The translations under genes and the position numbers were made by a program. The notes under the pieces were generated by a model. It had not been told where the DNA came from, did no database searches, and was given only the letters and a program-made list of their open reading frames with translations. Below, in pieces: positions 1 through 6,105 of a stretch of DNA of 14,505 nucleotides. The number at the start of each line of letters is the position of its first letter. The stretch's first letter is position 1. The stretch comes from Actinomycetes bacterium (lineage in GTDB: Bacteria; Actinomycetota; Actinomycetes; Actinomycetales; Cellulomonadaceae), in NCBI GenBank assembly GCA_023424135.1, contig JAFAEH010000345.1, forward strand, positions 1-14,505, read 5' to 3'.

Positions 1-1
1 G

Positions 2-301
2 CCCTCGACGCGGGGGCCCGCGAGCGACGGTCCGCCGCCGCCGCGCGTGTGGGCCGACCGCGACCCGGCCGCCGCACGTCGGCTCGTCGCCGCGCGTGCG
101 GTCGTCGCCGACCTGTCGGCGCAGCACACCGTGCCCGTGGAGAACCTCCTGCAGCCCGACCTGCTGCGCCGCCTGTGCTGGTCCCCGCCGTCGCCGCTCG
201 ACGAGGCGTCGGTGGCGGCGACGCTCACCGCGGGCGGGGCCCGCGCGTGGCAGGCGGACCTGCTCGCGGACCGCCTCGCGGTCGCGCTCGCCGCCGCCTG
301 A
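2..301 (+). CDS. rnd: Ribonuclease D, C-terminal end (HRDC domain), 5' partial
   Basis: Only the last 99 codons are in the window; the reading frame enters at position 2 and stops with TGA at 299-301. The segment reads RVWADRDPAAARRL, then PVENLLQPDLLRRLCW. This is the pattern of the HRDC helical domain at the C-terminus of actinobacterial ribonuclease D-like 3'-5' exonucleases, where a proline-rich stretch precedes an 'A.R.P.AA.RL...R' helix and a 'VP.ENLL.P...R.L.W' helix. The DEDD exonuclease domain would lie upstream. RNase D family enzymes trim the 3' ends of structured RNAs such as tRNA precursors, and the HRDC domain helps bind nucleic acid. A ribonuclease D gene next to fadAB or dxs is familiar in actinobacteria, which supports the call. 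An in-frame ATG/GTG near 47 is internal, not a start. Confidence 0.8.
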   Translation, partial: PSTRGPASDGPPPPRVWADRDPAAARRLVAARAVVADLSAQHTVPVENLLQPDLLRRLCWSPPSPLDEASVAATLTAGGARAWQADLLADRLAVALAAA

Positions 302-388
302 GGAAGGACGCCGACCGGGCGGGGCGCGCGCCGCGCGTCCGTCGGAGGTGGGCGCACAAGGATCGCCGTCCTGCTGCGCCCTGCACCC

Positions 389-425
389 TTCGTGGGCACG
401 GACCCCGCTGTTACTCTTGAGTAAC
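389..425 (+). promoter_or_regulatory. Candidate fadAB promoter with a palindromic operator over the -10 box
   Basis: GTTACTC-TT-GAGTAAC at 410-425 is a perfect 7-bp inverted repeat with a 2-bp centre. It is the most AT-rich spot in the gap between the ribonuclease D gene and fadA. TACTCT (412-417) inside it fits the actinobacterial TAnnnT -10 box, and TTCGTG (389-394) lies 17 bp upstream as a weak -35. A dimeric regulator, for example TetR or GntR type as is usual for fatty-acid genes, bound here would cover the -10. The inverted repeat is directly visible; the promoter and the type of regulator are inferred. The leader to the fadA ATG would be about 85 nt. Confidence 0.5.
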
Positions 426-437
426 TTCGCGTGTCCA

Positions 438-451
438 GGGACCATGGTCCC
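438..451. promoter_or_regulatory. Perfect 14-bp palindrome in the fadA leader
   Basis: GGGACCATGGTCCC is its own reverse complement. It starts 12 bp after the GTTACTC palindrome and lies inside the predicted 5' leader of fadA. It could be a second operator or a short hairpin in the leader RNA, though with no loop a DNA-binding site is the better guess. An ATG lies within it, but in another frame and without a Shine-Dalgarno sequence. The remainder of 302-508 holds only GC-rich sequence with weak inverted repeats near 306-345, which could end the ribonuclease D transcript, and nothing coding. Confidence 0.4.
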
Positions 452-508
452 GACGCGCGACGGCGCACCTCGCGCGCTCCCGGACACCGCCGTCCCCCAG
501 GAGGACAG

Positions 509-1732
509 ATGCCGAGCACGTCCCGGCACGGCGCACGCCGTGTCGTCTTCGTCGACGGGGTACGCACCCCCTTCGGCCGCGCCCGCAAGGACGGGCTGTA
601 CGCGCACACCCGCGCCGACGACCTCGCCGTCAAGACCGTGCGCGAGCTGCTGCGCCGCCACCCGCAGCTGCCGGGCGACCGTGTCGACGACGTCGCACTG
701 GCCGCCACGACCCAGCAGGGCGACCAGGGGCTGACCCTCGGGCGCACGGTCGCGATGCTCGCCGGGCTGCCGCCGACCGTCCCCGGGTTCGCGATCGACC
801 GCATGTGCGCGGGGGCGATGACCGCCGTGACGACGACCGCCTCGGCCATCGGGTTCGGTGCGCAGGACGTGACGATCGCGGGCGGTGTCGAGCACATGGG
901 CCACCACCCGATGGGCTTCGACGCGGACCCGAACCCGCGCTTCCTCGCCGAGCGGCTCGTCGCGCCCGACGCCCTCAACATGGGCGTGACGGCGGAGAAC
1001 CTGCACGACCGGTTCCCCGCCCTGACCCGCGAGCGCGCCGACGCGTTCGGGGTCGCGAGCCAGCGCAAGTACGCCCAGGCGCTCGCCGACGGCCGCATCG
1101 ACCCCGACCTCGTGCCCGTCGCGTTGCGCGACCCGGAGCGCGGCTGGGGCCTGGCGACCGCTGACGAGCCGCCGCGCCCCGGCACGACCGTCGAGCAGAT
1201 CGCGGGTCTGCCGACCCCGTTCCGCCCCGGCGGTCGCGTCACGGCCGGCACGTCCGCCCCCCTGACCGACGGCGCCGCGTCGTGCCTGCTCGCGGCCGAG
1301 GACGTCGCGCAGGAGCTGGGTCTGCCGGTGCGCATGCGCCTGGTGTCGTTCGCGTACGCGGGCGTCGAGCCCGAGGTCATGGGCCTGGGCCCGGTGCCCG
1401 CCACGGCCAAGGCGCTCGAGCGTGCGGGCCTGACGATCGACGACATCGGGCTGTTCGAGATCAACGAGGCGTTCGCCGTGCAGGTGCTCTCGTTCCTCGA
1501 CGCGTACGGCATCGCCGACGACGACCCGCGCGTCAACCCGTACGGCGGTGCGATCGCGATGGGGCACCCGCTCGCGTCGTCGGGCGTCCGCCTCATGACG
1601 CAGCTCGCGCGGCAGTTCGCCGAGCACCCCGAGGTCCGCTACGGCATCACGACGATGTGCGTCGGCCTGGGCCAGGGCGGCACCGTCGTCTGGGAGAACC
1701 CGCACCACACCGCGCAGGAGGACCCGCGATGA
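509..1732 (+). CDS. fadA: Acetyl-CoA C-acyltransferase (3-ketoacyl-CoA thiolase), beta subunit of the fatty acid oxidation complex
   Basis: This 407-residue thiolase catalyses the last step of beta-oxidation: 3-ketoacyl-CoA plus CoA gives acetyl-CoA and an acyl-CoA shortened by two carbons. The N-terminal signature VDGVRTPFGR is present. The nucleophilic cysteine is Cys100 in DRMCAGAMTA, the NEAF motif is at 319-322, the catalytic histidine is His353 in GHPLASSG, and the second catalytic cysteine is Cys384 in MCVGLGQGG. All expected active-site residues are therefore intact, and the length is normal for the family. The ATG at 509 is chosen because AGGAGG (499-504) lies 4 nt upstream; an in-frame GTG at 431 would add 26 atypical, Arg-rich residues and has no ribosome binding site. 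The stop overlaps the start of fadB in ATGA, so the two are co-transcribed and probably translationally coupled. Acyl chain length preference cannot be read from sequence. Confidence 0.93.
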   Translation: MPSTSRHGARRVVFVDGVRTPFGRARKDGLYAHTRADDLAVKTVRELLRRHPQLPGDRVDDVALAATTQQGDQGLTLGRTVAMLAGLPPTVPGFAIDRMCAGAMTAVTTTASAIGFGAQDVTIAGGVEHMGHHPMGFDADPNPRFLAERLVAPDALNMGVTAENLHDRFPALTRERADAFGVASQRKYAQALADGRIDPDLVPVALRDPERGWGLATADEPPRPGTTVEQIAGLPTPFRPGGRVTAGTSAPLTDGAASCLLAAEDVAQELGLPVRMRLVSFAYAGVEPEVMGLGPVPATAKALERAGLTIDDIGLFEINEAFAVQVLSFLDAYGIADDDPRVNPYGGAIAMGHPLASSGVRLMTQLARQFAEHPEVRYGITTMCVGLGQGGTVVWENPHHTAQEDPR

Positions 1733-3849
1733 GCACGACCGACCCGCGCCCCGAGCGCGTCACGCACGCCCTGGTCCGTGACGTGCCGCTGCCCGGTGGG
1801 CTCGGCACGCTCGCGCTCGTCACGCTCGACAACGGGCTGGACCACACGAAGCCCACGACGCTCGGACCGCAGAGCATCGCGGGCCTGAGGGCGACGCTGA
1901 CCGCGGTGCGCGAGCGCGCCGCGGCGGGTGAGGTCGCGGCCGTGGCCGTCACGGGCAAGCCGTACTACCTGGCCGCGGGTGCCGACCTGACCCAGGTCGC
2001 GCAGGTCACGACGCGCGACCGGGCGCTCGAGCTCGGCCGCGACGGCCACGCCGCCTACCGCCTGCTGGGCGAGATGGGCGTGCCGACGTTCGCGTTCGTC
2101 AACGGCGCCGCGCTCGGCGGCGGCCTCGAGGTCGCGCTGAACTGCGACTACCGCACGGCGGCGTCCGACGTGCGTGCGCTCGCCCTGCCGGAGACGGGCC
2201 TGGGCCTGGTGCCCGGGTGGGGCGGCGCGTACCTCGTGCCGCGGCTCGTCGGGATCCAGGCCGCGCTCGACGTCGTGCTGACCCGACCGGCGGCGAACAA
2301 GCCGTTCACGGCGCAGCAGGCCGCGCAGATCGGGCTCGTGGACGTCGTCCTGGACGCCGCGGACTTCCTCGAGGAGTCCGTGCGCTGGGCCGCGCGCGTG
2401 CTGTCGGGCGAGGTGGAGGTCGAGCGGCGCCCGCTCGACGACGACGCCACGTGGCGGGCCGCCGTGTCCGCCGCTCAGCAGCGGCTCGACGCGGTCGTGC
2501 ACGGCTCACGCCCCGCGCCGTACCGCGCGCTCGACCTGCTGGCGTCCGCACGCGGGTCCGACCGCGACACCGCGTTCGCCGCCGAGGACGAGGCGCTGGC
2601 CGACCTCGTCATGAGCGACGAGATGCGCGCGAGCGTGTACGCGTTCGGACTCGTGCAGGGCGGTCGCCGGCCCACGGGCGCGCCGGACCCGTCGCTCGCG
2701 AGGCCGGTCGCGCGCGTCGGCGTCGTCGGCGCCGGGCTCATGGCCGCGCAGATCGCGCTGCTGTTCGCGCAGCGCCTCGGTGTGCCGGTCGTCATGCGCG
2801 ACCTCGACGAGGCGCGCGTCACCCACGGGCTCGACACCGTGCGCTCGACGGTCGAGCGGCTCGTCTCGTCGGGACGGATGTCCCCCGACGCGGGCGCCCG
2901 GGTCGTCGCACAGGTCTCGGGGTCGACGTCGATCGACGTCTTCGCCGACTGCGACCTCGTGATCGAGGCCGTCACGGAGGTGCTCGACCTCAAGAAGCGG
3001 GTCCTGGCCGAGCTCGAGGACGTCGTCGCGCCCGACGCGGTGCTCGCGACGAACACGTCCGCGCTGTCGGTCACGCGCATGGCGGCCGACCTGCGTCATC
3101 CCGAGCGTGTCGTGGGCCTGCACTTCTTCAACCCGGTCGCGGCCATGCCCCTGGTCGAGGTCGTGCAAGCGGACCTCACGTCCGACGAGGCGCTGGCGAC
3201 CGGGTTCGCGGTCGCGGCGAAGCTGCGCAAGACGGCCGTGCTGGTCAAGGACCGGCCCGGGTTCGTCGTCAACCGCCTGCTGGTGCTGCTGCTGGGGGTC
3301 ATCGTCGACGCGGTCGAGCGCGGCACCCCGGCCGAGGTCGCGGACCGCGCGCTGGACCCCCTGGGCCTGCCGATGCCGCCGTTCGCGCTGTTCGACCTCG
3401 TCGGCCCGGCCGTCGGTCTGCACGTCCTGACGTCGCTGCGCGAGGACCTGGGCGACCGGTTCCCGCGCTCCCCCGGCCTGGAGAAGCTCGTCGCCGACGG
3501 GACGACGGTCGTGACGCCGGCGCCGGCCAAGGGTCTGCCCCAGCGCGTCGACCCGGCGGTGCAGGCCGTGTTCGACGCGGCCCGCGAGGGCGACGTCGCC
3601 GACCCGCCGCTCGACGAGGCGGGCGTCCTCGACTCCGTCCTGACCGCCCTGACGGTCGAGATCGGCCACATGCTCGACGAGGGCGTCGTCGCGACGCCGC
3701 AGCAGATCGACCTGTGCATGGTCCTCGGCGCCGGGTGGGGCTTCCACCTGGGTGGGATCACGCCGTACCTCGACCGCACGGGGTACAGCGAGCGCGTCCT
3801 GGGACGCCGCCTGCTCCCCGCGGGCGTCGCCTCGGTCCGACCCGCCTGA
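1729..3849 (+). CDS. fadB: 3-hydroxyacyl-CoA dehydrogenase / enoyl-CoA hydratase, alpha subunit of the fatty acid oxidation complex
   Basis: This 706-residue multifunctional enzyme hydrates trans-2-enoyl-CoA and oxidises the 3-hydroxyacyl-CoA with NAD+, passing 3-ketoacyl-CoA to FadA. Residues ~15-260 form the crotonase domain, with the oxyanion-hole segments AAGADL and NGAALGGGLE. Glu134 (GGGLE) and Glu155 (LPETGLG) match the two catalytic glutamates of E. coli FadB. The Rossmann NAD-binding fold starts near 329 with VGVVGAGLMAAQ; the third glycine of the fingerprint is Ala339, which as far as I recall is usual in actinobacterial FadB. HFFNP carries the catalytic His465, and DRPGFVVNR begins the C-terminal 3HCDH region, of which two copies fill ~505-700. 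The ATG at 1729 overlaps the fadA stop (ATGA), and GGAGGA lies just upstream. Length and domain order match the trifunctional-enzyme alpha subunit. A hairpin follows the stop directly. Confidence 0.93.
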   Translation: MSTTDPRPERVTHALVRDVPLPGGLGTLALVTLDNGLDHTKPTTLGPQSIAGLRATLTAVRERAAAGEVAAVAVTGKPYYLAAGADLTQVAQVTTRDRALELGRDGHAAYRLLGEMGVPTFAFVNGAALGGGLEVALNCDYRTAASDVRALALPETGLGLVPGWGGAYLVPRLVGIQAALDVVLTRPAANKPFTAQQAAQIGLVDVVLDAADFLEESVRWAARVLSGEVEVERRPLDDDATWRAAVSAAQQRLDAVVHGSRPAPYRALDLLASARGSDRDTAFAAEDEALADLVMSDEMRASVYAFGLVQGGRRPTGAPDPSLARPVARVGVVGAGLMAAQIALLFAQRLGVPVVMRDLDEARVTHGLDTVRSTVERLVSSGRMSPDAGARVVAQVSGSTSIDVFADCDLVIEAVTEVLDLKKRVLAELEDVVAPDAVLATNTSALSVTRMAADLRHPERVVGLHFFNPVAAMPLVEVVQADLTSDEALATGFAVAAKLRKTAVLVKDRPGFVVNRLLVLLLGVIVDAVERGTPAEVADRALDPLGLPMPPFALFDLVGPAVGLHVLTSLREDLGDRFPRSPGLEKLVADGTTVVTPAPAKGLPQRVDPAVQAVFDAAREGDVADPPLDEAGVLDSVLTALTVEIGHMLDEGVVATPQQIDLCMVLGAGWGFHLGGITPYLDRTGYSERVLGRRLLPAGVASVRPA

Positions 3850-3850
3850 G

Positions 3851-3897
3851 CGCACCCGCCGGGTGCGGGAGAGCGACCCGATCGCCCTCCCGCACCC
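3851..3897 (+). terminator. Strong hairpin(s) after fadB, probable terminator
   Basis: Starting 1 nt after the fadB stop, CGCACCC (3851-3857) pairs with GGGTGCG (3861-3867) across a 3-nt loop. Alternatively GGGTGCGGGAG (3861-3871) pairs with CTCCCGCACCC (3887-3897), 11 bp, with an inner GCGA/TCGC stem and a 5-nt loop. The two hairpins share an arm, so only one can form at a time. There is no U-tract, as is common for actinobacterial terminators. The inner part is a diverged first copy of the palindromic repeat described next. Confidence 0.6.
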
Positions 3898-4077
3898 GGC
3901 CCCACCCACCGCCGCGACAGAGCAATCCGATCGCCCCCTCACGGCCACCACCCCTGCCCCAACCCACCCCACCGCCGTGAGAGAGCAATCCGATCGCCCC
4001 CTCACGGCCGTCACCGGCACCCCGGCCCCACCCCACCGGCGCGACAGAGCAATCCGATTGCTCTCCCGCGGGTGGGG
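3861..4077. repeat. Palindromic repeat array, block 1 (four units, period ~63 bp)
   Basis: Each unit contains the core AGAGCAATCCGATCGC or a close variant. The cores begin at 3870 (diverged: AGAGCGACCCGATCGC), 3919, 3982 and 4046, so the steps are 49, 63 and 64 bp. The 4046 copy is nearly a perfect palindrome: AGAGCAATC-C-GATTGCTCT. In the 3982 copy the core is enclosed by GCCGTGAG (3974-3981) and CTCACGGC (4001-4008). In the 4046 copy CCCCACC (4031-4037) pairs with GGTGGGG (4071-4077) around it. The DNA between the cores is also conserved (ctcacggcc... then a C-rich ccccaccccacc stretch), so the true unit is about 63 bp, not just the palindrome. The array fills the gap between fadB and the DUF559 gene. 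Its function is unknown; it resembles REP-type extragenic elements. Confidence 0.85.
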
Positions 4078-4827
4078 TCGTTCGCTCGTCAGCCGCCCAC
4101 AGCCCCTCACGGTGGTGCAGTGCGTCCACAGACCAGCGACCCGCCGCCCGGTCGAAGTCCCCGCGGCGGCACGCTGCAGACGATCGTTCCCACAGGCACG
4201 GCGCGTGTCCGCCGACCAGGCCAGCGCTGCTGGATCAGCGACCTGCCGCCGTCGGACGTCGTCACGGTCGGCCACGTGCCCGTCACCACCCCAGCACGCA
4301 CGGCCCTGGACCTCGCACGGTACTCACCGGGCTTCGTCGGGCTGGCGGCGCTCGACGCCTTCGCGCACCAGGGCACCGTCGAGCGGCGGGATCTGGTCGC
4401 ACGGTGCCGCGCTCTCGCCGGCGGCCGCAACATCGCACGGGCTCGCCGGCTCGTCGAGCTCTGCGAGCCGGCGACGGAGTCTGCCGGTGAGTCGTGGCTC
4501 CGGCTGCGGATCTTCGAGGCGGGACTTCCCCTGCCGGAACCTCAGATCAGCATCCGCGACCGTCACGGACGCGAGGTATACCCGCTCGACATGGGGTACC
4601 GCGACCAGAAGGTCGCCATCGAGTACGACGGCGAGGCGTTCCACCACAGCTCGGCCGAGCAGCAGCGCTCCGACCTGCACCGACGCGACGACCTGGAGCG
4701 ACAGTTCGGCTGGACCGTCGTCGGTGTCCACCGTGGTGACGTGCTGGGCCGGCGCAACGACCTCGAGCGGACGGTCGCGGAGCTCATCGCGTTCGACAAG
4801 CCGGTCCTCGCCCGTCAGCAGTGGTAG
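4072..4827 (+). CDS. DUF559-domain protein (Vsr-like nuclease fold), apparently N-terminally truncated
   Basis: The last ~105 codons form a DUF559 domain of the PD-(D/E)XK/Vsr-like class. The possible catalytic acidic residues are the Asp of PLDMGY (codon at 4588), the Glu of AIEYDGE (codon 4621) and a downstream FGWTVVGVHRGDV strand. The middle part (VRRPGQRCW, then DVVTVGHVPVTTPARTALDLAR) matches the linker region of the large actinobacterial family in which an AbiEi-like winged helix precedes DUF559. Those proteins are usually about 280-320 residues, and their first ~100 residues are missing here. Only ~38 unfamiliar residues lie before LQTIVP, and upstream is the repeat array. No start codon has a good ribosome binding site; GTG 4072 lies inside the last repeat hairpin and GTG 4120 is the next option. 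It may be a decaying remnant or a short form. The biological role of these solo proteins is not established. No partner gene is adjacent. Confidence 0.6.
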   Translation: MGSFARQPPTAPHGGAVRPQTSDPPPGRSPRGGTLQTIVPTGTARVRRPGQRCWISDLPPSDVVTVGHVPVTTPARTALDLARYSPGFVGLAALDAFAHQGTVERRDLVARCRALAGGRNIARARRLVELCEPATESAGESWLRLRIFEAGLPLPEPQISIRDRHGREVYPLDMGYRDQKVAIEYDGEAFHHSSAEQQRSDLHRRDDLERQFGWTVVGVHRGDVLGRRNDLERTVAELIAFDKPVLARQQW

Positions 4828-4882
4828 CCGGTAGAACGCTCGAGCGCCCCCTCGCACCGCATCCGCAGAGCCCCATCCGACG

Positions 4883-5043
4883 GGCGCGAGAGAGCAATCC
4901 AATCGCATTCTCACGGCCGTCAGCTGCGCCCAACCCCACCCCACCGGCGCGAGAGAGCAACCCAATCGCATTCTCACGGCCGTCAGCTGCGCCCAACCCC
5001 ACCCCACCGGCACGACAGAGCAATCCGATCGCTCTCTCACGCC
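4883..5043. repeat. Palindromic repeat array, block 2 (three units, period exactly 63 bp)
   Basis: Cores begin at 4891 (AGAGCAATCCAATCGC), 4954 (AGAGCAACCCAATCGC) and 5017 (AGAGCAATCCGATCGC), each step being 63 bp. The inter-core sequence of the first two units, beginning ctcacggccgtcagctgcgc and ending in the C-rich stretch, is nearly identical. The orientation is the same as in block 1, on the other side of the DUF559 gene. The third unit ends in CGATCGCTCTCTCACG, the best match to the block 1 pattern. The block lies between the converging DUF559 and pflA genes, where it may also end transcription. The 55 bp before the block (4828-4882) show nothing recognisable. Confidence 0.85.
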
Positions 5044-5056
5044 GGAGGATCGGGCT

Positions 5057-5102
5057 CGCCCGGGGACGGGGCACGCCCGGGGACGGGGCACGCCCGGGGA
5101 CG
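5057..5102 (+). repeat. 17-bp G-rich tandem repeat with a quadruplex motif
   Basis: CGCCCGGGGACGGGGCA occurs at 5057-5073 and 5074-5090, followed by a partial third copy to 5102. On the + strand this gives five GGGG tracts (5062-5065, 5068-5071, 5079-5082, 5085-5088, 5096-5099) with loops of 2, 7, 2 and 7 nt, a canonical intramolecular G-quadruplex pattern. It lies about 30 bp beyond the pflA stop. For pflA transcription the G-rich strand is the template strand. The rest of the gap (5103-5132) holds nothing obvious. Confidence 0.75.
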
Positions 5103-5132
5103 CCCAGGTCTGGACGTCGTGGGCGGGGTGGG

Positions 5133-6014
5133 TCAGAACGTGGTCAGACCGCGGGCGCGGAAGACGTCGCGGGCCGCCTCGGCGTCCTCGCGGGACGGCG
5201 GCTCGACGTCGTCGAGCTCGTAGCGCATGCCCAGCTCGGCCCACTTGTCGCGGCCCATCTGGTGGAACGGCAGGACCTCGACGCGCTCGACGGCCTCGCC
5301 GAGCGAGGCGACGTAGTCGGCGACGGCCGCGACGTTCTCGGGGGCGTCGGTGAGGCCGGGGACCAGCACGAACCGGATCCACATGCGGGTGCCGCGCGCC
5401 GACAGGCGGCGGCCGAAGTCGAGCGTCGGCTGCAGCTCGCGACCGGTGACGCGCTTGTAGGTCTCCGGGTCGCCGGACTTCACGTCCAGCAGCACGAGCG
5501 ACACGTCGTCGAGCATCTCGTCGGTCGCGTGGGCGCCGAAGAAGCCCGACGTGTCGATCGCGACGGGCACGTCCATCGCGGCCGCGCCGCGGACCAGCCG
5601 ACGCACGAACGCGGGCTGCATGAGCGGTTCGCCGCCCGAGATGGTGACACCGCCGCCGGTGGCCTTGAAGACCCCGCGGTAGCGCGCGATGCGGGCCAGG
5701 AGCTCGTCCGCCGCGACGTCGGTGCCGCGGCGCATCTCCATGGTGTCGGGGTTGTGGCAGTACAGGCACCGCAGCGGGCAGCCCGACAGGAAGATCGTCA
5801 GGCGCGTGCCGGGGCCGTCGACCGCGGTCACGAGCTCCCACGAGTGGACCGAGCCGAGCCGGCCCTCGCGGACGGCCGCGAGCCGGTCGGAGCGCTCGGC
5901 CTCGGTGGTCTCCAGGCCCGCGGTGCCGTGGCCCTGGGTCCGGGTGTGCGACCCGCCGACCAGCGGGACGCCGAGCGGCACGACGGGTGCGCCGTCCTGC
6001 ACGGTCGTGGTCAT
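5133..6014 (-). CDS. pflA: Pyruvate formate-lyase activating enzyme (radical SAM)
   Basis: This 293-residue protein is the radical SAM enzyme that abstracts a hydrogen from the glycyl-radical site of PflB under anaerobic conditions. The [4Fe-4S] cluster motif is CPLRCLYC, with Cys79, Cys83 and Cys86, followed by HNPDT as in E. coli PflA. ISGGEP at 125-130 is the SAM-binding GGEP motif. The DTSGFF and VLLDVKS segments, then WIRFVLVPGLTD and VEVLPFHQMGRDKW, follow the E. coli enzyme closely. Compared with that 246-residue protein there is an N-terminal extension of about 45 residues, which looks low-complexity and not domain-like. ATG at 6014 is chosen because GGAGG (6020-6024) lies 5 nt upstream; a GTG at 6026 would sit across that ribosome binding site. 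The gene follows pflB by 91 bp on the same strand, with a strong hairpin between them. Confidence 0.93.
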   Translation of the reverse strand: MTTTVQDGAPVVPLGVPLVGGSHTRTQGHGTAGLETTEAERSDRLAAVREGRLGSVHSWELVTAVDGPGTRLTIFLSGCPLRCLYCHNPDTMEMRRGTDVAADELLARIARYRGVFKATGGGVTISGGEPLMQPAFVRRLVRGAAAMDVPVAIDTSGFFGAHATDEMLDDVSLVLLDVKSGDPETYKRVTGRELQPTLDFGRRLSARGTRMWIRFVLVPGLTDAPENVAAVADYVASLGEAVERVEVLPFHQMGRDKWAELGMRYELDDVEPPSREDAEAARDVFRARGLTTF

Positions 6015-6019
6015 GATGA

Positions 6020-6024
6020 CCTCC
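6020..6024 (-). promoter_or_regulatory. Ribosome binding site of pflA (decides the start)
   Basis: On the - strand GGAGG, then TCATC, then ATG. The 5-nt spacing selects ATG 6014 (MTTTVQD) over the GTG 6026 start, whose first codons overlap this site. Confidence 0.75.
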
Positions 6025-6062
6025 ACGCTGTCGTCGGGGTGCTACGAGGCTACGGGGGTGGT

Positions 6063-6097
6063 CCCCCGGCCCGGCGCTGCGCGCGCCGGGCCGGGGG
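6063..6097 (-). terminator. Perfect 15-bp GC hairpin between pflB and pflA (partial terminator or RNA-stability element)
   Basis: The + strand arms CCCCCGGCCCGGCGC (6063-6077) and GCGCCGGGCCGGGGG (6083-6097) are perfectly complementary, with a 5-nt loop. The stem begins 9 nt after the pflB stop codon. There is no T-tract after it on the - strand. Being intercistronic in a two-gene operon, it may reduce read-through into pflA or protect the 3' end of pflB mRNA, which would give far more lyase than activase. The structure is visible in the sequence; the role is inferred. Confidence 0.7.
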
Positions 6098-6105
6098 CAC
6101 GCGGG

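Noticed and set aside
431..508. A longer N-terminus for fadA from GTG 431
   Set aside because: It adds 26 Arg/Pro-rich residues not typical of thiolases, overlaps the palindrome, and lacks a ribosome binding site, while ATG 509 has AGGAGG directly upstream.
1562..1600. GHPLASSG in FadA, where many thiolases have GHPLG.SG
   Set aside because: The catalytic His and both Cys are present, and as far as I recall this variant is common in actinobacterial FadA. It is not a sign of lost activity.
2719..2760. Missing third glycine (Ala339) in the FadB NAD-binding fingerprint
   Set aside because: GAGLMA is, as far as I recall, the usual form in actinobacterial FadB proteins and the rest of the Rossmann fold is intact, so loss of function is not supported.
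2506..4275. A - strand open frame of 589 codons across fadB and the first repeat array
   Set aside because: It is antisense to fadB and then passes through the repeats; no domain can be recognised.
3861..5043. A possible CRISPR array from regularly spaced palindromic repeats
   Set aside because: The sequences between the palindromes are themselves copies of one another, there are only 3-4 units per block, and no cas genes are nearby. It is a ~63-bp tandem repeat.
4784..5074. A - strand open frame of 96 codons through array block 2, giving a 21-residue peptide repeat (ENAIGLLSRAGGVGLG...)
   Set aside because: The 63-bp period is 21 codons, so the frame stays open by necessity. In block 1 a 64-bp step breaks the periodicity, there is no ribosome binding site, and it runs into the DUF559 gene. 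Repeated DNA rather than a protein is the simpler reading.
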